Shown: positions 11,441-23,095 of the stretch, in pieces | How positions within the stretch are numbered: position 1 is the first letter of the stretch | Layout of the letters: each line of letters starts with the position of its first letter | Source: Elysia marginata | Taxonomy: Eukaryota > Mollusca > Gastropoda > Plakobranchidae | Direction: 5' to 3' | Length of the DNA stretch: 55,220 nucleotides | Assembly (NCBI GenBank): GCA_019649035.1 | Contig: BMAT01012718.1 | Span: forward strand, 253,066-308,285 | The notes under the pieces: generated by a model | Told to the model about the DNA's origin: nothing | The model's input: only the letters and a program-made list of their open reading frames with translations | Database searches by the model: none | Translations under genes and position numbers: made by a program

Positions 11441-11560
11441 GGTATGAAATAAATAGTGGAGAGAAGTCGGCTTCTTAGTGGAATGCCCGAAATGTCTGCC
11501 CTTAACATGATTCGAACCTCCGACTTATAGATGCTTCGGCACCCACCGCCTTGCCACTTA
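11441..11560 (-). mobile_element. tRNA-derived SINE
   Basis: On the minus strand an internal RNA polymerase III promoter is visible: A box TGGCAAGGCGG (11546-11556) and B box GGTTCGAATC (11509-11518), spaced as in a tRNA. Downstream (about 11441-11505) is a body segment that recurs at 26939-26992 with roughly 90% identity over 40 bases. There is no tRNA acceptor pairing, so this is a SINE and not a tRNA gene. The left boundary is uncertain. Confidence 0.7.
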
Positions 11561-11606
11561 CAGAAACATAGCTTATACCATGTCGCCACTACGGCCCTTA
11601 ATAAAA

Positions 11607-12722
11607 ATCAAAGCCACTTTGATTTGAGGAATTTACCAGTGCGGCGAGCCACTTATTTGGCTTTGAATATTCCGCGCGCATCCCGCGCCGAGCCAATACA
11701 TTGGCTTCAGAGTTCATCTTACTTTTAACTTACATTTCGCACTCCCTTGTCATACTAGATAGCTGGGAATAGGAAACTAACCCCTTACAACATCAATCGA
11801 TAAATGCAGGGAAAAATTTCCCCTGGTTTGCCGCCTCATGGTGTGATTACAACCGATTCCACTAACCAGAGTGTCCACGAGGGAAAGGGACTGATGTGGT
11901 GCAAAGAGGTGTCAAATTTCACATGTCTATACCAAAAAAGTCTGGCTAGGATGGATGTTTGGTAGGCCGTGGTTTAGTGATTTTGACACCTTCTGAGTAA
12001 TTGACGTATCATAATCCCACCCAGAAGATCCTAGACGCTCATACAGGTGGAGGGCGCGTCGACCAGAGGTGGTCTCAACGCCTGGATGTGGTCATATGGA
12101 CTGTTACGAATTAGCCACCTGTCAACAGGCTGTCATATGTGTAACCAGGTCCAGCTTCCTGTCAATCAGTGTTATGAAAGTTCTCCCCAATTTATTCAGA
12201 GTAAAACTTTCCCACGGTGCTAGCATGCTTTGAAAAGAAAGAGGACTGGTGCGGTAGGTTGGTGGGGTAGCTTTTCGCGTGTGTGTTAGAGGACTGTTAC
12301 ATTTCAGAGGTTTTAGTGTAAACCACAGTGTGTAAACAACAGTCGAGTGATCTGCGAACATTGAACCAGGCAGGTCGCCGACCCAGTTGTTCCAATTTCA
12401 AGATAAGCAAACCAGTTTCATGTGTTATTTTTTACACTTAATTGAAAGCTTTTAAAAGAAGTAACTAAGTTATTGGTAACCTATGCCTCCTGTAAAATTG
12501 GGGGGGGGGGGGTGAAGAGGGTGATGGAAGAAAAGCATGTGTGGTCAGAAACACAAGTATTTTAAATTACTCTAAAATTAAGACAAACATTGAAGAATTT
12601 AGAACAATGCCATTAATCTCAGAAAACCCCTTCAATGCCTCATCCAAACCCAACTTTTCACATCCAGTTACCTGTGCCAGCCTTGAGGCCAGCAGTCAGG
12701 TGTAAGGGTCCACTGCACCCGC
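11607..12722 (-). repeat. Unclassified ~1.1 kb interspersed repeat, copy A
   Basis: Read on the minus strand, this segment is colinear with 48302-49340 on the plus strand. Matching blocks lie at both ends and throughout. They include AACTGGATGTGAAAAGTTGG (near 12650), ACATGCTAGCACC-like (near 12220), GAACTTTCATRACAYTGATT (near 12180), GGCGGCAAACCAGGGGAA (near 11830) and GCACTGGTAAATTCC (near 11630). I found no long open frame, reverse-transcriptase motif or clear terminal inverted repeat. A poly-G run (12500-12512) sits where copy B has a C-rich tract. Confidence 0.85.
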
Positions 12723-15530
12723 GGATTAGGGGTCTGGGTTAAATTGGTATCTTTCTTTATAATGTTACTGCTTGATATAAACTTTGTATAAAATAAACTT
12801 TTTATTTGAGCCCAATGGTTTATCTTAACGTATTCTGTGATTCGTCTTGTCATCTCGCATCCAAAATTATGATGCGGAACTGCTCGTTAAAAGTAAGAAG
12901 GGAAGAAGAGTTCCATAACTCTATGGGTTTATTTTGTTTCATCAACTTCCGGGGAAGCATGTGCAACATAACTAGATTATATATCGAACTTGGTTTTTAA
13001 TGACAGTAACTTTTTTCCCAGATTTTAAACATTTATTTGCTCTGAGAACTTATTCAGTCATGAAATGTTCCAAGTTTAAGCAAGAGGAGATATTAACAAT
13101 AGAAGTAGAACTTTGTAAAGCAATAATCGTTCACTCGAAGCATTGATTGTTATTTAGAATTTTCAGTATCGAAACTACCCTTATTCTCAGATAGTAATAT
13201 TTTGGTCATTTCTCACGGACGTAGGGCCTTTCTTGAGAACTTGTACGCCGCTATCAAATCAAGAAGTCAACGGGGTCGAACCCTTCAAAATAGAGATTCA
13301 TAAAAGATGCAGGAGTAACTTATACACATATTGAGGAATGACTTAGATTCTAGATCTAATTTGCTGTTTCCATGTGATTTGCCTTACATTCCACCTCAAA
13401 ATGGACTAATCCAGACGTAGAGTAGATTAGACTGGATTTAAACTGAAGATCTCTAGATCTAGAGCTAGAGCCTTAGCCTAGATATCTAACTCTGGTAAGA
13501 TTCAAAATTGTTAGATTATATGTAGGTTAAAATAAATTAGAATCTAGATCTTAATATATATACTAGATCTAGAAGCAAAAGTTTGTTTTAGATTAGGTGT
13601 GTAAATTGTTTGCTCACTACACTAGGCTTAAAGTAAAAAGCATTAAATTGTAACTTGTTAGTCTAATCAGTAGGCTAATCAGCCGATTGCTTATCCATGG
13701 CAACTCCTCATTTTGTACTTTGCTGAGCTGAGAAATAAGGTTTATAAGGTAGGCCATTTGCATTTTATAGTGTTGCAAGATTTCACAATCTTCATTCGCA
13801 CCTGTAGGTATAGAGCCTGTGCAGAGGTTCTAGACAAGATCCTACAAAATACAAGTCTCATCAAGAAAAGTATAAAACTATCCTCCTATGAGTTTCCCTC
13901 TAAAGATACTATTTCTCAAATATGAATTTAAATTAGATATATAGTACTGTATTGATATTGATAGCCTGATCAAACCTAATTGGACTTGACTTGATTAAAT
14001 TTGATTAATTTTAACCCCTTCGTCTTTCGTGACATTGGTTTTGTTGATCGTCATTACGTGGCAGTGTTTGGTTAAAGAGTGGGTTAAAAATGTTTGGTTA
14101 AAATGTTTCAGAATTAAAACTATGTCGAAAAATCTTGCTTGAAATATGTAACTGTAAGCAAAAATTTGGACACATTTAATTTTTGCAGAACACAATATTT
14201 AGAATTAGAGCACAAAACCCATTATGTTGCAAGTGATTCTGACGGAAAAAAGTCAATACTTTTTGAGTCAGGGGTGATTCTGATTCTGATATGAATTTCA
14301 AAAAGTGGTAACTTTGTACTGATGATGCAAGTCTTGAGAGTAGCTATAATATTTTCAATAAATCCACTGCATTTTGCTAGTTTTGTTTAATATTTAATAT
14401 GAGAGTTGAGACCTTTTCAAAATTAATAATGAAATTTTGACAGAGTAAATTGTTCTTGCATCAAAAGTTGTCTTGTACTCAGACCTTTTGTCACAGCCTC
14501 ATATCTATTTATTTACATATTTTGTGTAGCAAAACATGACCAAAACAAATTTCCATAGTTCCATTCAATTTATAACAAAAAGCTGTTATTCACATCCCTG
14601 GGGAGGGAATAATCATAGCCCTACTTGAAATGTGACAGCTCGGTGTTCCAGCAGGATTTAGATTCAATAGTTGAATTATACAGATAAAATATCTTATAGA
14701 AGTTATACTTTTTTTTTAAGGTTTTATATATATTTTTTTTTCTGTCTACAAAATTTCTCTCCCCACCCCTCCCTTTCCAGGAAAACCATGGTTTGGGGTA
14801 CAAATAGACCAGGACTCAGGCATTAGCCTGTGTCCAATATGCACTGTAGGACGTTGGTGGTAAGTGGTTGCAATACTCTAATTTTATGAGAGTTTTAAAA
14901 AATTTTGTCCATTGCAAGACCATAAATGTATTTCAAAATTTCAGAAAGTGCTGGTTTTTCTTAAGTCATATGACACATCTTATGTTATTAAACTGTTCCA
15001 CTTCCAGTGATAAACCAGTTACCAGTACTGTAGTCAAGTCCAGATAACTCAAACCCGGATAACTGGGATTATATTTGGTTATTTCAATGTAAACTTAATC
15101 TAACAATTTTATGTATCAGATAATAATGTTATGTCTATACTGATAATTCATTTTTGGATAAACAAAGTTAAATTTTGTTCCCACATGGTTTGAAATATCC
15201 AGACTGGATTGTAATTGTGAGGCAAGGGGGAGAATTAGGCACAAGTAAAAATTTGAAAAAAAATTCATGTTTTAAGTTAACATTTTAAAAAAATGTATTG
15301 CACCCTTGAAGAGGTTAGAAAAATTAGAACTCTGGCCTTATTGCTTATCTATATGTTGAGTTATTTTATTTCAAATGCAGTAAAATCATGGTTTATAAGA
15401 GAGCAAATTATTTTATATATTTAAAGGGCTCTAACCCAAAATTGATGCAAGAAGCGGGCCTATTCACCCTTTTTGCCTCCTTATTATTCTTTTTGTGTGC
15501 TTTTCACAATTGTTTTTCTTTGCATCACAG
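12723..15530. other. Upstream flank of the KIAA0232-like gene
   Basis: AT-rich. A second cluster of CTAGATCT palindromes lies at 13335-13575. A pogo-type MITE is at 15026-15213. No upstream coding exon could be identified. A 5' UTR exon and promoter of the next gene may lie here, because the first recognised exon begins at a splice acceptor. Confidence 0.4.
15026..15213. mobile_element. pogo/Tigger-like MITE
   Basis: The left end (15026 onward, TAGTCAAGTCC..GATAACTCAAACC) and the reverse complement of the right end (TACAATCCAGTCTGGATATT, then TCAAACC) are similar terminal inverted repeats bounded by TA. GATAA/TCAAA-rich ends with TA duplication are typical of pogo-type mariner MITEs. Size is 188 bp, non-coding. 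Confidence 0.55.
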
Positions 15531-15576
15531 AGTGGATAAGTGGCAGAGGTGTGTGGGGGTTGAAAGAGGGGTCACA

Positions 15577-18500
15577 ATGAAGCTGCCTTTGGCTGTTGAA
15601 GCCGGTGTTGCTGATGAGCTGAGAAATTGGTTGGCTTTAGAGTTAGAGCAGCTCAATGATGCTTTCAGCACAAAGTGAGTTCATTATTGTTTTAGTGTCT
15701 TTAAAACCCAATATTAAACAATTTATTCTAAAGCTCATTGCAAATTTCAAAGAAATACTTTTTTTTACTGATATACTGTTTAACAAAAGTTAAGGGTCAC
15801 TTATTTTGACAGCGTAAATGGTAAACCTTAAGGTTTTCAAAAAGATTCAAACAAAAAAGAAGAAGAATGAAATTCGCTTGCTGCTGTTTCAATAAGACTG
15901 AAACTGTAATAAAGGTCTTACTTTTTACCCAACCCAATGCACATTTGTGTGAGCTAAAAAATCAATAAAATTAACCAATTTTTAACCTATCACTGAGCAC
16001 CATTGTTAGCTATGGAAGTACACTCTTTTGATGAATTTCAAGTTAATCAACACTTTAACCATGCTTTGTATAAGAAAATGCGACCCTTTAATTAAGAAAA
16101 TAATACTCCATTCATGTATCTGGAAAAAAAAACTAGTGGCCCTGAACTTATGTTGAGCAGTACAAATAAAATGATTCGAAATTTTGGGGAAATCTATATT
16201 TAAAAAAGTACCTAATTCTTTTATAAGAAGGCATTGGGAAAATTAGGAGCAGCATGTTTTATCTTATCACAAATCATTTCAATGATTCAAAGATCAAATA
16301 AGTTCAGAGATAGCTGTATAAAAAATTAAATTAAGGATGCTTTTTAGGAAGGAATAGAAGCATTTAAATTTTGCTCTTTTTTTTTATCTTTCCTTAAATT
16401 CACATTTTCCAAAGATGGCTTTATTTTTATAAATGCATTATCTTGTCGGTTCTTTAAATATGTTCTTATATTGTGTATTCTAAACATATCTACAGTCAAT
16501 TTGCCCACCATGTGGTCACCATTCTTCTCCATGAGGATTTGGATATTGAAGATGAACCACTGTCATCTGGAGATGATTTCCTGAAGGATATCTTCAGTAT
16601 GAGGCAAACAAAGACTAAGGAAAAACAGAAAAAAGCAGCTGTAGACTTTCTGAGGAGTGCAGTTTGTAGTGTAAGTTTGAACAATTTTTTGTTTAATGTT
16701 TTTGCTTTTTCTTGTCAGGAAAGTGTCAGCTGTTTCTGCCCTTCAAAAGCAATTTTTGTGTTTACAAATGAAAAAGTCTCACGTGGGATTCAAGACACTC
16801 ATGGTGCAGTGAAAGTTTTAATGTTATTGTTTGTTTAAAATGTCAACTTGTCTAGAAATGGAAGTGTGTATATCTGAAGCCTTATTGAAATATGTTCAGA
16901 ACAGTTGGTTTTTGGGATGTGGTTTTATACAATGAAATTACTTCTTTTAAAAAAATTTTGAATACTTTGACAGGGAAACCACACTGATGCTGATATCCAA
17001 ATGGTTGTGGAGGAACTTATGCAAAAAATTGACGCTACAAAAAGCAAAATGCAAAGTCGGAAAACAAAAAAGAGTGAGTTTTTTTTTGTTTTTTTTTAAA
17101 ATAAAATATAGGTCATACATGTATGGTTTATGTTAGAGGAGAAGTTCTATGCCTGTTAGACATTTTCTTTTTCAACTGTGGTCAAAATTAAAATATTTAA
17201 AAAGTAAGACTATCTAAACTTTCTTTGAAATCTTTTCTCATAGCTGAACAGGAATGTAGAAACAATCAATGTCAAAGCTTAAGGAATTTTTAATCATGGT
17301 TGTATTTGAAGCTTTTCATAACTTCAAATTGCTAAACAAAGTAGGCACACCTTTAAGGAAAATTCGTGATTCCATTCAACTCTGTTTAGCACTCTCAAGT
17401 TGTATTCCTTTACATTTTTGTAATGACTATAGAGGCAAACAAGAATAAGAAGAAGTGATGGTGAAAGACATGGCTTGAAATCAACACATTTTTTTAACCT
17501 GAGGTTTTGACTAATCCAGATTTCACTGTATTTATAAGTCTCAAGAATAATCTCTCCCCCCCCCCACCCCCTCATGACATTATTGTTGATCAAAATTGGC
17601 ATAATTTTGGAACCCTGAGCTCAATTAGATTCTTCATCACATAACTGGATTTTTTTATGTTTGCTAAAAAAACGGCTGTATTTATTTTAGTTTTCAAACT
17701 GGACCAATTGCTGTAAATCAAGTTGCAACATATTTGGAGTTCGCATTGCTCTGTATTTTAGTAAACTTAGTAAACAAAACTTTTTGCAAGTAGATGTGAC
17801 CCCAATTGTAAAAACCCAGTTAAAGTCGTCCAGTCCCGTTCTGAATTTTCCTGAGGTTCAAACTTCCAAAAAATCCATCAAATCTCCTGGCTTTAAAAAT
17901 TCATTAAAAATAGATAACTGTTAAAGATCAGTTCATTCAGTCTTTTGCATAATATTGCTTGGGTTCTATACTTACCGGTTAGATATAATATATATTAAAA
18001 AATTAAAATTTTTTACTTTAGCTGGAGTTTTGCGATTGATGTCTCATCTATTTAAAATTCTCATGGTAAAGTCATTAATTGTTATTGGTTGTGTCAGGTG
18101 ACTTAACCAGTTTAAACCTGTTTACATGTGAATAGAAAAAGATAGAATGACATGTTGAAAAGTTGAAATTTTTCGACCCGAAAATTGTTGTTGCAAAACT
18201 TAAGGCAATCTTGGCTTTATGATTTAGTGCAATTTGATTCTTTCAATTGATTTTCAGGCCTGCTTACAGCTCTTACAGTGAACCAAGGTTCTCCAGTCAA
18301 AAAGGCTGGGGTGAAGAAAGGTGCAACTGAAGAGTAAGTGATTATTATCTTTTATGACGCCATGAGTAGATATCATGATCATTCTGTATTTCAATCGAAA
18401 TTTTTGTTTTTCTTTGAATATAGTTTTTCATAGTTATATTGTATCAATTTATTACATCTCACTATGCATAAGATTCAGCCAATCTCCTTAAAATCTTATT

Positions 18501-21500
18501 AATCACTTACTTGCTTTATCCCCCTACTGGGTACAATAGAGTTTTGAATAGAATCATCCACTATTAATAATTAATAATACTGTTTAAGAACACACATTAA
18601 TGGCCTAATAAGATGATGCCCTAACCCACCTAATCCAAATTTTTTCTCAGTTGTTTTGTGTTTGTACGACATAAGATATCCTTTAAAAGTTCATTCTTTC
18701 CTGAAAATTTGGTAAATTGAGATCTGTATTATATCATTTTGCAATCCTCAGACTTTATAATGAGGCTTTTCCATCTTTGTGTGGAGAAGAATCTTCACAG
18801 AAAGAAGCAGTGAATGTGACAACATCCACAAACTTTGCATGGAATAAATCTCCAGGGTGTGGAAAGGAGAATCAAAAGAAACAAATTCGTAGAAGAATTG
18901 GAAGCAGATGCACATGGCTGTTCCGCAGTCCGGAGGAAGCTAGGGCATGTGACATAGCCAGAGAGACTGCGGCTGTTGTCCTGGAAGATCTGTCTTTTTC
19001 TACGAAAGAAGCTATGGAAGTTTGGGCACCCTCTCACACCAGCTCCACACCCTTTACAAATCCTCCTGGATTTTGTTGGACATCTGCGTTTAGCCGAACC
19101 AACTTGATGACAAAACCATTTTCGCCATCAACTATGCCTCTGCATTCAGTTCAGGAGTCAATGGAACCTAACTTGGCTTTCAAGATCACAAGCCCAGTTA
19201 TTGTTGGAGACAGGGCCAACACATCTTATCCTTGTTGTCCGCATGTGAATTCTTTAAGTAACTGGAAAGAGATTGGTTTTAGCCCAATAACACATAAAGC
19301 AAAATGGGAAGCTAAACGTAAGAGAAAGATCAATAAAAAGGAACAAGGAAAAGGCTTGAGTGCAGATTCTGAAGTGAAGTTCTATTTTTTTCCAGAAGAG
19401 TCGGAGGTTAATGATTTGGATACCCATGAAATGGATGTACCAAATTTTGACGAAGAGATAGAAGGTTTGGTCTCTTTTCCATCGCATTATGGTTCTTATT
19501 GGCAGGATTTGATCAGTAAAGGGGCTATTTCTCTCTACCCATCCTTTGATGCTGAACAGGATGAAAGTCAAAGTATGAGATCAAGCCTATCCAATCTTCT
19601 AAACCACTGTCCTGGAAATGATGTGTTTACTGGAATAGGTGGAGAATATGGCTTGGCTCAAAGACTACCAGTAAACCAATATCAAAGCTGTGGGGAAAGA
19701 GAGACAAGTGATAACCACACCAGATTCCAAAATGATCCAAGCAATGGAGATTGTCTGTCACTCTGCACAGATAATTTTAATGAAGTCTCATACAAAGGCA
19801 TGACATCCAACTGTGATATTGATGCTGATGATGATCCAATGTTGAGTTCAATAGTAGACTTACATCTGTCTCAAGATGAACAAAATGCTCATGTCTCAAC
19901 ACATGTTAAGCTTCACTCACAGGATTACGAGTATGTTAATTGGGACTCTCCATGGCATACCACTGAGTGGAATGACATAAACCAGGAGATTCTTGCAGGT
20001 CTAATGGGTACCAAAAAAAGAGAAGGCAACCCTTACCTTCCTCCTCAGCTTGCTTCATGTGTAAAATCAGAGCACTCACAGTTTTTGCAGGTAAGTGAGA
20101 ATTCCTGCTGAATGGAATATTTTTATAGGAATCTGGATAGAAAGGATCTCTTGACTTATCTGTCAAGTTTATTTATACATAACGCATTTTTAGTCTTTCA
20201 GAAATTTAAATTTTTATTGGTAAAAAACAAAACTCAAGTTCTTTCATGTGTCAAGATTCCTTTAAAAATTTATGTTTCTTTCTAGTAAGAATAATTTCAG
20301 AAATAAAATAGCTCACATGAATCATTAAGATTAAATCTTCCATTGATGCTTTATTCCAAGTCAGAAGTAAATGTGCAATAAGTACTTTTCAATCAGTCAT
20401 CTGTCATAGTTACCATCAAACGTACCTATTCAACCACCTGTCTAAGGGGACCACTTTTCTATGACTCCATTGCATTTTTTCTCACAAATGCATTAGATGG
20501 CAGCTTTTGATTTCACAATATTCTCTACAACCTTTGAAAAAAAAACAACTCTGCAATGCAAACACTCTTGACTGTAAAAGAACCAATTGGCAGCCAGTCC
20601 AGTTCTTTGACATGCCCCACAAATCCCAACTCCATCCTTGTTTTTGTTTACCTATAGTGTAAACCTACAACTAAGATAGCCTATAGCAATCAGCGATAGC
20701 CATGGTCAAACTGACAGTTGCACATTACAACCACAATCTTTATTGATCTTCATTGGTTGCTTTGGGCAGGTTTGACTGTACTGTGAGAATACTTCCTTTG
20801 AAAACCTTTGTACAGTATTTTCTCTAGGACACCTGTGCAGTAGGCTTTGCCTCCATGTATTGTTGCACATGGCATTTCAAGAAGAATAAAACAATGTAAA
20901 AATTGTAAACCTATTTTAATGGAAACTTCAATTTTCTTCTTTTATGTTTCAGAGTGCCTTTGTCAATGCCTATTTTTCAAGTCCACATGTGAATGTTTAT
21001 TCGCAGGTAACAAATCTCAAAACAAGTAATAGTTGTCTTCATTTTGTGTAACCTTAAATGTTCATACTACTTGCCTATTAAAATGTTTTAGTGTAGGTGA
21101 TGAAATCAAATCGTCGTCTCAGAACTGCTTTATGTCATCTCCACTTTTGGTAAAATCAGCATGCCCAATAGGAAAATCTTAGTATTTTTTATAATTATAG
21201 TTGACAAAAAAAATAAACGAAATTTATTCAGTTTAAAAGTTTAAAATTGTATTATTAATATTATTACATTCCTGCTTTTTATTAGTTTTAGATTATTTTT
21301 TTTTTCAAAATATTAATTTACAACTGTAACATTCTTAATCTAACCTAAATTTACATAATTAACGAATTCTAATTTTCAATGTAAGAGTACAATACATATG
21401 TACGTTATTTGCATAATTATATATATTTTTATTTATCATGTAGATCTCTATGTGTACAGAATGTTGATCAATAAATTGTGTGGATTGGCCTATGCATTTC

Positions 21501-23095
21501 TGAAACGCATTTATTTTTATGCTTTGATGTAACGCGCTTGAAACTTTTATTATGTTTTAGATTTGGCGCTATATAACTTATATTATGATTATTATTATCA
21601 TTATTATAAAATTGACTGCAAGGGTTGCCATTTTTTAAGCCAATTTTTTTTTTTTTTAATGGAAAGCTTCTAATTGTATTTTTTTTTTCTTGACAGGCAT
21701 GGAAACCAGCGAGCACACATCAAAAAACCTTTACGAGCCTGTATGAGCATCAATTTATAAGTATGTTTTCAAACTATACAGGCAATATTGTTAGGTTTTG
21801 TAGTATTTTTTTTTGGAAATTTAAATCATTTTGTAACAGTTTTTGGGCCTTAGTTTTCAATCAAGTTAACAATACTTACTTAAATATCTAATGGCTGCTT
21901 GCACCCATGGATATATTTAACAAATGGACATTGAATATCTGTATGTTTAAAAAAAATTAATGCTGCCAAAAACAATCTTAAAGAACAAAGTACTGTAGGT
22001 TAAATAGCATCATGACTGTGTATTCTAAATCAACCTCAGCTATGTGTACTTCAGTTTGCCTATTTCCTAAACAAGTTGAATTTGGACCCAAGTTTATTCA
22101 GATATGCAAATCTTTACAACCTTTTAAGTAATGAAATCCTTTCTTTTTTCCTTTCCAAATCTTTGACTCATTGTGTTTCATGCTAAATGCTGTAGCTTTT
22201 GGGGTTTTTTTTCAGGACCAAAAATATGGCCTGTTGAGCTGATCAAGGGCTCCACCTGTTCTAACTGGCTAGAAAATAACTGCAAACTTGGCCTGCTATG
22301 TCCGTTTTCCCATCCCAGGTTCGAAAACATTATTTTATTTATTTTTTTTTTAATGGAAAACTGTCTAAGTGAGCTATGAGCTGGAAATTTAAGAGATAAA
22401 AATGATGTAAGGAGGTTTTCATCAATAGGGTTTTTTATATAGAAATTTTGTGCAGAATTGTTTCAAATAAAAGAGTTCTAGCCTTTTTCCCAACCTGCTA
22501 GTATGATGTTTTGGAATTGATCACATAAACATTCACTGTGTGGTTTGTCAAAATATTTTAAAAAAAGAAGGCAACAAATGTCTACCTCCAGGCTGTGCTA
22601 CACTATCTTTTTTTTTTCTCAATTATTTTAAAGAGAACTATACTCATTCGTTGGAGATGGGAATGAAATTTGAGTATTTAGTATTCTAAACCTCCACAAA
22701 TCATGTGGGATTCAGTTTTATATGATTGTCAGAACCTTTGCTCTGGTTTTATAATATCAATACAGTTTGTTTTAACTAATATAAGACACTGTGAGGTATA
22801 TATATATATATATACCTTAGTATATATATCTTAGTTTTTCAGCCAATTTTTCTACTCACTAACTAATGCTATAAAACAACTTTAGTTTTTTTTAAAGATA
22901 TTATTTAAAGAGTTAAATTTGTAAAAAAGCGTTGTTTTTTTTTAAGTTGTACATCCTCACATCCGGATTTTGCTCAAACATAAGTTAATAAAAATTGAAA
23001 TTTTGTTTACTGAAGCATTATTAACTTAGTTTTAAAAATATTTCTTTGCTGTCGCAAACTTTAATTTCTTAAAATGTTTTTATTTCAGCTTATGA
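15577..23095 (+). CDS. KIAA0232: KIAA0232-like protein with C-terminal CCCH zinc finger (9 exons)
   Basis: Coding exons: 15577-15674, 16496-16670, 16974-17073, 18258-18333, 18752-20090, 20953-21006, 21697-21760, 22216-22318, 23089-23095. All junctions are GT-AG and phases agree, giving 671 aa. ATG 15577 has A at -3. Its exon opens at an acceptor at 15530 and the frame stays open there, so a longer N-terminus is possible. Residues 13-115 follow the order of vertebrate KIAA0232 (recalled, not searched): ELRNWLALELE, a TILLHEDLD helix, a KKAAVDFLRSA helix, then MVVEELMQKID. ELYNEAFPSLC (150-160) matches its YYEAFP motif. The long exon 5 is Ser/acidic-rich with Lys/Arg clusters, probably disordered. 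The C-terminus has C650-x7-C658-x5-C664-x3-H668, a canonical CCCH (usually RNA-binding) finger three residues from the end, which I do not recall in human KIAA0232. Function is unknown. The N-terminal homology is firmer than the last exons. Confidence 0.8.
17498..17530. mobile_element. Right end of a pogo-like MITE (partial)
   Basis: The reverse complement begins TACAGTGAAATCTGGATTAG and continues TCAAAACC, like the inverted-repeat ends of the other pogo-type MITEs here. The matching left end was not found in intron 3, so the element is partial or decayed. Confidence 0.35.
20411..20780. mobile_element. pogo/Tigger-like MITE in intron 5 of the KIAA0232-like gene
   Basis: The left end (TACCATCAAACGTACC...CAACCAC) and the reverse complement of the right end (TACAGTCAAACCTGCCCAAA then GCAACCA) form diverged terminal inverted repeats starting with TA. 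About 370 bp, non-coding. Confidence 0.5.
21465..21608 (+). mobile_element. LINE (CR1/L2-like) 3' tail in intron 6
   Basis: It carries a TGTAACGCGCTTGAAAC stem, a TTTGGCGCTATATAAC motif and an ATT/ATC-repeat tail. This is the same 3' architecture as the LINE end at 3060-3133. Only the 3' non-coding tail is present. Confidence 0.7.
22796..22815. repeat. (TA)n microsatellite in intron 8
   Basis: About ten TA units. Confidence 0.85.

Noticed and set aside
11500-11560. tRNA gene
   Set aside because: A and B boxes are present, but there is no acceptor stem pairing and a SINE body follows.
13713-13925. 70-aa plus frame upstream of the KIAA0232-like gene as a first coding exon
   Set aside because: No donor in a suitable phase and no similarity to the family N-terminus was seen.
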